Source: Desulfobacterales bacterium (GTDB taxonomy: Bacteria > Desulfobacterota > Desulfobacteria > Desulfobacterales > RPRI01). Taken from it: a DNA stretch of 5,301 nucleotides. The stretch covers positions 1 through 5,301 of the forward strand of contig JAUYEO010000125.1 of the NCBI GenBank assembly GCA_030689795.1, read 5' to 3'. Shown here piece after piece: positions 1 to 5,041 of the stretch (position 1 is its first letter; the number at the start of each line of letters is the position of its first letter). A program made the position numbers and the translations under genes. Below the pieces are notes generated by a model, which worked only from the letters and a program-made list of their open reading frames with translations, had not been told where the DNA came from and searched no databases.

Positions 1-90
1 AACAGCATGAGTAAACGCACCTATTTGATACGGATTGTCAGCAGCCCTTGGAACAGGTAATTGATTTGCCAGCGCAGGGCCGTTGGCTTA

Positions 91-120
91 TTGCCTGTCC
101 GACTTCCGGTCGGCAGGCAA
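91..120. repeat. Palindromic hairpin repeat
   Basis: The arms ttgcctgtccgac (91-103) and gtcggcaggcaa (109-120) pair over 12 bp with one bulged base around a 5-base loop. It directly abuts the 9-bp repeat block that follows, as expected for a stacked intergenic repeat. There is no T-tract after it, so a terminator role is not supported. Confidence 0.6.
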
Positions 121-121
121 C

Positions 122-148
122 AATCCTGTCCATCCTGTTAATCCTGTC
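122..148. repeat. Three tandem 9-bp units (atcctgt core)
   Basis: The units aatcctgtc, catcctgtt and aatcctgtc follow each other without gaps. I recognise this as a type of short intergenic repeat common in repeat-rich environmental bacterial genomes. No function is visible. Confidence 0.6.
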
Positions 149-155
149 TAAAACA

Positions 156-192
156 CTTAGCGTCCTTGGCGCCTTGGCGGTTCAGATTCTTT
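156..192. repeat. Intergenic mini-repeat, intact copy
   Basis: This stretch contains cgtccttggcgccttggcgg followed by ttcagattcttt. A second, interrupted copy of the same kind lies at 1019-1095 (tgcgtccttcgcgttctttg ... gcggttcaatcttttt). Both lie just outside the toxin-antitoxin operon, one on each side, so the operon is bracketed by same-orientation copies. From 193 to 392 I see no gene. That stretch holds only a possible -35 TTGACA at 280-285, with no good -10 beside it. Confidence 0.5.
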
Positions 193-392
193 AAACAGGA
201 AAACAAGGCAATCGGAAAAACAGAGGAAACGCATAATTTCATGGGCGTTCCCATGTACCCTACATAGAAGTGAAAGGCATTGACAATCGAGCAGAGATAT
301 GTGATTTGAAAAGGATAGTAAAATAGTGGCAAATTCCCCATCACCTTGGAATTCGCATAGGCGAAATTAGCCATAACAAAAGGAGCATCGTC

Positions 393-623
393 ATGGCGCT
401 ACAGAGTTATGAGGCCATATATATAGATGGCAAAGTGAACTGGCTGAGTGAGGTCCCTTTTATCAAGAAAGCCAAAGTCATCGTCACGATCCTTGAACAG
501 GCGGACGGCCCACCAACTTCCTTAAAACACAAGCCATCTGCCCGGATAGCTGGCAAGGGGAGAATACTGGGCGACATTATGTCCCCGGCCGCCCCTGTTG
601 AAGAATGGAACTGTGCAAAATGA
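393..623 (+). CDS. VapB-like antitoxin of a PIN-toxin pair
   Basis: A 76-residue protein, probably the antitoxin that neutralises the PIN-domain toxin encoded next to it. The N-terminal half (residues 5-36, SYEAIYIDGKVNWL... to VIVTILEQ) looks like a small beta-rich DNA-binding antitoxin fold. The C-terminal part (52-65, IAGKGRILGDIMSP, then EEW at 70-72) resembles the toxin-binding tails of VapB/Phd-type antitoxins. The start is supported by the ribosome site AAAGGAG at 379-385, 7 bases upstream. Its TGA stop overlaps the toxin ATG (ATGA, 620-623), the usual coupling in type II modules. Such antitoxins normally repress their own operon; no clear operator is visible upstream. The exact antitoxin family is inferred, not established. 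Confidence 0.8.
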   Translation: MALQSYEAIYIDGKVNWLSEVPFIKKAKVIVTILEQADGPPTSLKHKPSARIAGKGRILGDIMSPAAPVEEWNCAK

Positions 624-1015
624 TCCTGCTCGACACCCATATCTGGGTCAATTGGATTCTGAAAGGTGATGCCGCGCTTCCCCCCGCTGTTGTTGATGCC
701 ATGCAAGAGGAAGATTCTTTGGCGGTATCGACCATTTCTTGTTTTGAAGTATCGTTATTGGCAAAGCGAGGCAGAATTGAACTGCCTCTGCCTGTAAACG
801 AATGGCTGGAAGAAGCACTTGTTAATTCAGGAGTGGTCGCGCTCCCTGTTAGCTGTACAATTGCCGAACGTGCGGTAGCACTTCCTGATATCCACCGTGA
901 CCCTGCGGATAGAATCATTATCGCTACTGCGTTGGTTCACGATATTAGGCTGGCAAGCATGGATTCAATATTTCCAGATTATCAGGAAATCAAAAGACAA
1001 TTGGTAGGATACTGA
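620..1015 (+). CDS. PIN-domain toxin (VapC-like ribonuclease)
   Basis: A 131-residue protein of normal VapC length. PIN-domain toxins are Mg2+-dependent RNases that cut tRNA or rRNA and arrest growth. The acidic residues expected of the active site are visible: Asp5 in MILLDTHIWV, Glu43 in SCFEVS, Asp97 in DPADRIIIATA and Asp115 in LASMD. I chose ATG 620 because it places MILLDTHIW at the N-terminus, as in the family, and gives the ATGA overlap with the antitoxin. An in-frame ATG at 605 would add MELCK without a better ribosome site. The gene is intact and no key residue is missing, so the pair could be active. The RNA target cannot be told from sequence. Confidence 0.9.
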   Translation: MILLDTHIWVNWILKGDAALPPAVVDAMQEEDSLAVSTISCFEVSLLAKRGRIELPLPVNEWLEEALVNSGVVALPVSCTIAERAVALPDIHRDPADRIIIATALVHDIRLASMDSIFPDYQEIKRQLVGY

Positions 1016-1018
1016 CCT

Positions 1019-1096
1019 TTGCGTCCTTCGCGTTCTTTGCCTGCCCAGTTAAACGCGCCTTTAGCTTTTGTTTAACCGGGGCGGTTCAATCTTTTT
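1019..1096. repeat. Intergenic mini-repeat split by a palindrome
   Basis: The left part (1019-1040, tgcgtccttcgcgttctttg) and right part (1079-1096, ggcggttcaatcttttt) match the intact copy at 156-192. Between them, 1041-1080 is a palindromic insert with arms cccagttaaac (1044-1054) and gtttaaccggg (1070-1080), one mismatch in 11, and a 15-base loop. The dinucleotide gc flanks both sides and may be a target duplication. It begins a few bases after the toxin stop. The T-run at 1092-1096 lies over 10 bases after the stem, so it is at best a poor terminator for the toxin operon. Confidence 0.5.
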
Positions 1097-1135
1097 ATTT
1101 CATGTTTCGTTCTTCGATGTACGATGTCCGATATA

Positions 1136-1148
1136 CCCGTGTAACGGG
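1136..1148. repeat. Small inverted repeat
   Basis: The arms cccgt (1136-1140) and acggg (1144-1148) form a 5-bp stem with a 3-base loop. It sits among imperfect 'cgatgt' repetitions (1115-1134 and 1151-1156). It is low-complexity repeat sequence with no assigned role. Confidence 0.3.
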
Positions 1149-1157
1149 CCCGATGTC

Positions 1158-1201
1158 CGGCTTTTCCGATCTTCGGCTTTTCCATCTTCGGCTCTTCCAA
1201 C
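1158..1201. repeat. Tandem repeat, three 13-16 bp units
   Basis: The units cggcttttccgatctt (1158-1173), cggcttttccatctt (1174-1188) and cggctcttccaac (1189-1201) are near-identical. The open reading frame across them has no protein-like character and I do not call it a gene. Confidence 0.6.
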
Positions 1202-1244
1202 ACTCAAAACATGTACCTGGAGTTTTTAAATGGATAAAAACATT

Positions 1245-1376
1245 TTTTGTGGCATATCATGAAGTACTATGCCCATTGCGGAGACAGCCTGGCAGATGTC
1301 AATATCGATGATCTCGCGGCCTTCCATCATAGGCATGGCAAACTTGCCACCCTGACGGCAACACGGCCAGCGTCAA
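1245..1376 (+). pseudogene. rfbF remnant (glucose-1-P cytidylyltransferase)
   Basis: Broken internal fragment of glucose-1-phosphate cytidylyltransferase. The translation gives LWHIMKYYAHCGDSLADVN, then an AFHHRHGKLATLTATRP segment. These match two separate parts of RfbF: the region after the sugar-nucleotide loop, and the region with the metal-binding GDG(V/L)AD motif. About 80 residues that normally lie between them are missing, and GDG reads GDS. The 5' end of the gene, including the GGLGTRL signature, is absent. Homology stops near RPAS, where the 27-bp repeat begins. It lies immediately upstream of rfbG, matching the F-G-H gene order of classical dideoxyhexose clusters. It is a near-copy of 5140-5300. 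Confidence 0.8.
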
Positions 1377-1379
1377 CTT

Positions 1380-1511
1380 ATATATTGATGAACGTCCCCC
1401 ATTCGCTCCAGTTCATAATTATGGCTTGCTATAGTGTTATTTACTTATTTATGGACGTCCCGAAAGTGCTCCCATAATGGATTGATATATTGATGAACGT
1501 CCCCCATTCGC
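1380..1511. mobile_element. Possible decayed element with 27-bp direct repeats
   Basis: Positions 1380-1406 and 1485-1511 are identical over 27 bp (core gaacgtcccccattcgc), 105 bp apart. A diverged third version sits between them (1445-1473, with atggacgtcccgaaagtgctccc). A further exact copy is at 5271-5297. The first copy starts where rfbF homology ends, so the sequence looks like the edge of something that broke rfbF. No transposase is encoded. I suspect the remnant of a small transposon or a mobilised intergenic repeat, but the family is not established. Confidence 0.4.
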
Positions 1512-1541
1512 ACCCGAGGGAAACGCATAAAATATCCCCAT

Positions 1542-1606
1542 CTCCTTCCCAACTCAAAAAAGAAAAAACATGACTCCAACTTCTCAACGTTTCAACTCCT
1601 CAACGA
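1542..1606 (+). repeat. CT/CAA-rich repeat tract across the rfbG start
   Basis: Positions 1542-1555 read ctccttcccaactc, and 1574-1604 hold repeated tcaac units (ctccaacttctcaacg, tttcaactcctcaacg). The second block codes for residues 2-13 of RfbG. The only ribosome-site-like sequence before ATG 1570 is the A-rich aaaaaagaaaaaac, so the repeat has supplied both the leader and the N-terminal codons. Confidence 0.45.
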
Positions 1607-2673
1607 GGGCCTTTTTCCAAGGGAAAAAAGTCCTCATCACCGGCCACACAGGCTTCAAGGGCTCCTGGCTTTCTATATGGCTTCATAATCTGGGCGCAAA
1701 GGTTACAGGTTATGCTCTCGATCCGCCGACAGATCCAAGCCTGTTTAAACTCTGCCGGGTAGATCAACTTGTTGATTCGATTATTGCAGATATCAGAGAC
1801 CTGAAACGTCTCAAAGAATCTATTCAGCAAGCTGCCCCTGAGATAGTGATCCATATGGCGGCACAGCCTCTGGTGCGTGATTCCTATGACATGCCTGTTG
1901 ATACTTTTGCCGTAAACGTGATGGGCACGGTCAATCTTCTGGAAGCTGTAAGATCCTGCGACAGTGTCAAGTCGGTGGTTGTTGTAACCACTGACAAGGT
2001 CTATGAGAACCGCGAATGGCTCCGTCCCTACCGTGAAGACGAGCCTCTCGGCGGCTACGATCCCTATTCCAGCAGCAAAGCCTGCGCCGAACTGGTCACC
2101 GCCGCCTACCGCAGCTCCTTCTTTTCCCGGCTCCCCACTCCCGGCTTCCCACTCCAAACTTCCATCGCCACTGCCCGCGCGGGCAACGTTATCGGCGGTG
2201 GTGACTGGGGAAGAGACCGCCTCATACCCGATTGCATACGGGCGCTGCTTTCCGGCGATAAGGTCAGGATACGAAATCCGCATGCCATCCGCCCCTGGCA
2301 GCATGTTTTGGAGCCTCTTTCAGGTTACCTGCTGCTGGCCCGGAGGCTTTATGAAGAAGGTTCCCTTTATGCCGAAGCCTGGAATTTCGGGCCTGATGAT
2401 ATTGATGAGAGGCCGGTGGAATGGGTGGTAAGGAGACTATGCGAAAAATGGGGTGCCCCCGGCCTCTATCAAATTGACGTGGGTGTTCATCACCATGAAG
2501 CCGGTTATCTGAAGCTCGACAGCTCCAGGGCAAGATCAAAGCTTGGCTGGAATCCTGTATGGTCTCTTGAAACGGCGATTGACGAGACAGTGGAATGGAC
2601 AAAAGCGTACAATGATGGTAAAGATACGAGGCAGGTTTGCTTGGATCAGATTGCGCGATACAGTTCTGCGTAA
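1570..2673 (+). CDS. rfbG: CDP-glucose 4,6-dehydratase
   Basis: A 367-residue cytoplasmic enzyme of the extended short-chain dehydrogenase family. It converts CDP-glucose to CDP-4-keto-6-deoxyglucose with bound NAD, feeding dideoxy- and deoxyhexose synthesis for surface polysaccharide. Visible motifs are the Rossmann loop TGHTGFKGSWL (residues 24-34), the catalytic TDKVYEN (141-147), the YSSSK pair Tyr166/Lys170, and ARAGNVIGGGDW (202-213) with RLIPD after it. WNFGP (271-275) and the C-terminal CLDQIARY are also typical. Length is close to the family's roughly 360. The first 13 residues (MTPTSQRFNSSTR) precede the conserved FFQGKKVLITG and come from a repeat tract; no alternative start exists closer to the core. 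Residues 186-197 (SRLPTPGFPLQT) are encoded by 7-bp repeats that replace a variable loop. All visible catalytic residues are kept. It lies upstream of the antitoxin/MazF-RfbH genes on the same strand. Confidence 0.95.
   Translation: MTPTSQRFNSSTRAFFQGKKVLITGHTGFKGSWLSIWLHNLGAKVTGYALDPPTDPSLFKLCRVDQLVDSIIADIRDLKRLKESIQQAAPEIVIHMAAQPLVRDSYDMPVDTFAVNVMGTVNLLEAVRSCDSVKSVVVVTTDKVYENREWLRPYREDEPLGGYDPYSSSKACAELVTAAYRSSFFSRLPTPGFPLQTSIATARAGNVIGGGDWGRDRLIPDCIRALLSGDKVRIRNPHAIRPWQHVLEPLSGYLLLARRLYEEGSLYAEAWNFGPDDIDERPVEWVVRRLCEKWGAPGLYQIDVGVHHHEAGYLKLDSSRARSKLGWNPVWSLETAIDETVEWTKAYNDGKDTRQVCLDQIARYSSA
2131..2165 (+). repeat. Five 7-bp units inside rfbG
   Basis: The units ctcccca, ctcccgg, cttccca, ctccaaa and cttccat follow in register (35 bp). 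They encode residues of the loop between AYRSSFF and ATARAGN. The family normally has a loop of about the same length here (around NPEDY..HG), so the repeat seems to have replaced native codons rather than lengthened the protein much. Confidence 0.65.
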
Positions 2674-2726
2674 CCGATCGTGCAAAAGGACGAGACCTTT
2701 GAAGAATATTCAATGAAAAATTTCGT

Positions 2727-2730
2727 GAGG
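2727..2730 (+). promoter_or_regulatory. Ribosome binding site GAGG (antitoxin start)
   Basis: GAGG lies 9 bases before ATG 2740. The second antitoxin unit has the same GTGAGG plus 9-base arrangement before ATG 3085. This favours 2740 over the upstream GTG (2680) and ATG (2713), which lack a comparable site. Confidence 0.55.
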
Positions 2731-2739
2731 CCGTTTATT

Positions 2740-3306
2740 ATGCAGGCAATAAAACAAACCGTTCTGGTGGATGCAGACAGGCATGTTTGTATAAGGGTGC
2801 CGCTCAGTTTTGGCAAACAGGTTGAGGTGATCATTTTGCCGGTCTCCGGCCCGGAAAAACCGTCTCAATTTTTTGAGTGTGTCGGAGAAGATAAGACGGC
2901 ATATCGGTTAACTGACTGGACTGATGAAGACTTTAACCGTGAAAGTCAAATAGGCGCCGTAAAAGACGATGACACCATTGCCGAGGAGATTTTGACGTTC
3001 GATATTGAACATTCAATTTCTGCGAAGTGTAATCATGCAGATGGTGACGATGAATTTTACAGGAGGGAAGTGAGGTTTGATTCTATGATAGTCATGCGAT
3101 CGATTCAAACTGCGGATGAGAGCGGTGTTATTCATATAAAATTGCCGCAAAATTTTGGAAAAAAAGTCGAACTGATCATTTTGCCCCTCTCTGAAGCGGG
3201 TGTCGGGCACGATGAAAGATGGGAAATGATGAGACTACAGGCGTCGTCGGGATTCGCACAGAAGGTTCTGTCTAATCCGGCTGAGGATGTGTGGAATGAC
3301 CTGTAA
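2740..3306 (+). CDS. Double antitoxin-like protein, partner of MazF domain
   Basis: A 188-residue protein built from two related units. Unit 1 (residues 1-36) contains VCIRVPLSFGKQVEVIILP and unit 2 (116-151) contains VIHIKLPQNFGKKVELIILP; the FGK.VE.IILP.S cores are clearly duplicated. Both look like the short beta-rich DNA-binding part of a type II antitoxin. After unit 1, acidic DWTDEDFNRESQ (59-70) resembles an antitoxin tail. After unit 2, GFAQKVLSNPAEDVWNDL (171-188) is a typical antitoxin C-terminus. The 3' end overlaps the MazF start by 11 bases. Internal ATG 3085 (residue 116) has its own GAGG 9 bases upstream, so a 73-residue second antitoxin could be made separately. The simplest history is two adjacent antitoxin genes whose intervening stop, and any first toxin, was lost. 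The reading frame could be extended upstream to GTG 2680, which I consider less likely. Confidence 0.75.
   Translation: MQAIKQTVLVDADRHVCIRVPLSFGKQVEVIILPVSGPEKPSQFFECVGEDKTAYRLTDWTDEDFNRESQIGAVKDDDTIAEEILTFDIEHSISAKCNHADGDDEFYRREVRFDSMIVMRSIQTADESGVIHIKLPQNFGKKVELIILPLSEAGVGHDERWEMMRLQASSGFAQKVLSNPAEDVWNDL
3283..3286 (+). promoter_or_regulatory. Ribosome binding site GAGG (MazF-RfbH start)
   Basis: GAGG is followed by 9 bases and ATG 3296. The other in-frame ATG at 3287 directly abuts the GAGG and so cannot use it. Spacing is the same as for the two antitoxin units. Confidence 0.5.
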
Positions 3307-5041
3307 CATTTATCCAGGCTCAATTTATAAAATACCTTTTCCCTTCACGGATCTTTCAGAAACAAAAGCACGGCCTGCGCTCGCACTTTCCTCTCCGGAT
3401 ATCTATGGGGATGTCCGGTTCGTTTTCATTACCACTGTGCCTCCTGAAGCGGAAGAGTATGGATTGGAGCTGAAGAAATCGGATTATGATGGCGAACCGC
3501 TGCCCTTTAACAGCTATCTCAGGCTGGATAAAATATATCTGCTGAATCGCTCCATCGTGATAAAACAGATGGCGAGACTGAACGGTTATGCAATGGACGG
3601 GATCATTCGGGAAGAAATCTTCCAAAAGGTGACTGATTTTTATACACGGGGGCATACCCCGGCCACTTTCATTCCCGGCAAGTCGCGCATTCCATTTGCC
3701 GGACGGGTTTATGACGAGAAAGAAATGTTGAATCTGGTCGATTCATCCCTTGACTTCTGGCTCACATCCGGAAGATATGCGGCTGAGTTTGAAAAGAAAT
3801 TTGCGGACTTCCTTGGAGTGAAACACTGCTCTCTCACAAACTCGGGTTCATCCGCCAATCTGCTTGCTTTCATGGCGCTCACATCGCCTGAACTGGGGGA
3901 TCGCCGGATCAAACCGGGTGATGAAGTCATAACTGTTGCCGCCGGTTTTCCCACAACCGTCACGCCCATCGTCCAATACGGCGCCGTACCCGTTTTCGTT
4001 GATGTGACGCTACCGGGATACAATATTGACTGCGATCAGCTTGATGCCGCGCTTTCCGGAAAAACCAAAGCCGTGATGCTGGCCCACACCCTCGGCAATC
4101 CCTTTGACATCGCCCGCGTGCTGGCCTTCTGCCGGAAGCACAACCTCTGGCTCATCGAAGATTGTTGCGATGCCCTCGGCTCGCGTTATTCTTTTCCAGA
4201 TTCAAGCTCCCAACTCCCTGCTCCCGACTCTCCGCTCCCAACTCCCAACTTCACTTACGTCGGTTCCTTCGGTCATCTCTCCACCTTCTCATTCTACCCC
4301 GCTCATCACATTACGATGGGTGAAGGGGGTGCGGTCTGCACAAATGATGTTGAGCTTAAAAGAATTGTCGAGTCCTTAAGAGACTGGGGACGAGACTGCT
4401 GGTGTGCGCCAGGCAGTGACAATACATGCGGCAGACGTTTTACTCAGCAGTTCGGTGAGTTGCCAGAAGGCTATGACCATAAGTATGTATATTCCCATTT
4501 CGGCTATAACCTGAAGGTAACGGAGATGCAGGCCGCTATCGGCTGTGCACAACTGGAGAAACTCCCCAACTTCATAGAGGCCCGAAAACACAACTGGCAG
4601 CTTCTGAGAGAAGGGCTTTCGGATTTGTCCGACAGCTTCGTTTTGCCTGAGCCAGCGCCCGATTCGGATCCTTCCTGGTTCGGGTTTCTTCTCACCGTGC
4701 GGGAGAATGCGGGATTTACGAGGGATGATATAGTAGCTCATCTTGAAAAAGGCGGTATTCAGACACGGATGCTCTTTGCCGGAAACCTGATAAAGCACCC
4801 ATGTTTCGATGAAATGCGGAAATCCGGCCACGGTTACCGCATCGTCTCATCTTCTAAGCTCCATGCTCCCAGCTCCCAGCTCCAAACTCCCAACTCCGCA
4901 CTTCAATCCCAACTCCCGACCACCGACCGCATCATGCGAGATACCTTCTGGATAGGAGTTTATCCGGGGATGACAGATGCTGTCATTGATTATATGATCA
5001 GTTGCATAAAAGAATTTAAGGGGGCAAGACATGCATCATAA
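3296..5041 (+). CDS. rfbH: MazF/PemK toxin fused to RfbH (E1 dehydrase)
   Basis: A 581-residue fusion. Residues 1-102 are a MazF/PemK-type endoribonuclease: YPGSIYKIPFPFTD near the N-terminus, ARPALALSS with Arg26, FVFITT with Thr46/47, and LRLDKIYLLNRSIVIKQMARL. From IIREEIFQKV (103 on) it is a complete RfbH, the PLP and [2Fe-2S] enzyme that dehydrates CDP-4-keto-6-deoxyglucose at C3. Seen are FIPGKSRIPF (125-134), NSGSSANL (182-189), Asp289, YPAHHITMGEGGA with His337 in place of the usual PLP lysine, and cluster cysteines 291, 368, 370 and 378 (C-X1-C-X7-C kept). RfbH is normally about 437 residues; this part is 479, explained by two repeat-derived inserts (299-321 and 518-542). Met100 (ATG 3593) sits where RfbH would normally begin but lacks a clear ribosome site. 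The gene overlaps the antitoxin upstream and rfbF downstream, so it sits in one coupled operon. Confidence 0.93.
   Translation: MTCNIYPGSIYKIPFPFTDLSETKARPALALSSPDIYGDVRFVFITTVPPEAEEYGLELKKSDYDGEPLPFNSYLRLDKIYLLNRSIVIKQMARLNGYAMDGIIREEIFQKVTDFYTRGHTPATFIPGKSRIPFAGRVYDEKEMLNLVDSSLDFWLTSGRYAAEFEKKFADFLGVKHCSLTNSGSSANLLAFMALTSPELGDRRIKPGDEVITVAAGFPTTVTPIVQYGAVPVFVDVTLPGYNIDCDQLDAALSGKTKAVMLAHTLGNPFDIARVLAFCRKHNLWLIEDCCDALGSRYSFPDSSSQLPAPDSPLPTPNFTYVGSFGHLSTFSFYPAHHITMGEGGAVCTNDVELKRIVESLRDWGRDCWCAPGSDNTCGRRFTQQFGELPEGYDHKYVYSHFGYNLKVTEMQAAIGCAQLEKLPNFIEARKHNWQLLREGLSDLSDSFVLPEPAPDSDPSWFGFLLTVRENAGFTRDDIVAHLEKGGIQTRMLFAGNLIKHPCFDEMRKSGHGYRIVSSSKLHAPSSQLQTPNSALQSQLPTTDRIMRDTFWIGVYPGMTDAVIDYMISCIKEFKGARHAS
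4207..4248 (+). repeat. Six 7-bp units inside rfbH, first tract
   Basis: The units ctcccaa, ctccctg, ctcccga, ctctccg, ctcccaa and ctcccaa follow without a gap (42 bp, a multiple of three, so the frame is kept). They encode most of SQLPAPDSPLPTPN. Compared with the family's short turn (about four residues, like QGQM), the protein gains about 19 residues between Cys291 and His337. Confidence 0.75.
4859..4919 (+). repeat. 7-bp units inside rfbH, second tract
   Basis: The units ctccatg, ctcccag, ctcccag, ctccaaa, ctcccaa, ctccgca and cttcaat are in register, then a shortened cccaa and ctcccga. They encode LHAPSSQLQTPNSALQSQLP between YRIV and TDRIM, where the family has about five residues (GDLTN). 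The gain is about 20 residues and the downstream frame is intact. Confidence 0.75.
5018..5024 (+). promoter_or_regulatory. Ribosome binding site of rfbF
   Basis: AAGGGGG ends 6 bases before ATG 5031, inside the end of rfbH. It is a strong site and supports translational coupling of rfbF to rfbH. Confidence 0.6.

Noticed and set aside
1..90. Minus-strand frame reading ANGPALANQLPVPRAADN and onward to the window edge
   Set aside because: It looks protein-like, but it has a stop at about position 88 on its upstream side and no start codon inside the window. It may be a gene fragment, but 29 codons are not enough to call it.
280..312. Promoter for the antitoxin/PIN-toxin operon (TTGACA at 280-285)
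   Set aside because: The -35 box is perfect, but no good -10 box lies 16-18 bases after it.
138..374. Minus-strand frame of 78 codons
   Set aside because: Its end is coded by the intergenic repeats and the rest has no recognisable domain or ribosome site; the + strand leader of the antitoxin operon explains the region better.
1102..1311. Plus-strand frame of 69 codons
   Set aside because: It is coded by tandem repeats and then by the rfbF remnant in the wrong frame.
1600..2304. Long minus-strand frame of 234 codons opposite rfbG
   Set aside because: It is the shadow of rfbG, whose motifs run continuously on the plus strand.
4376..4831. Minus-strand frame of 151 codons opposite rfbH
   Set aside because: Shadow of the conserved C-terminal half of RfbH; no family resemblance of its own.
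4207..4919. CTCCC tracts as a CRISPR array
   Set aside because: The units are 7 bp, contiguous and inside a coding frame, without spacers.
3593..5041. Separate rfbH gene starting at ATG 3593
   Set aside because: This Met fits the usual RfbH start, but no ribosome site lies at a suitable distance and the MazF frame runs into it without a stop. Kept as an alternative in the fusion entry rather than as its own gene.
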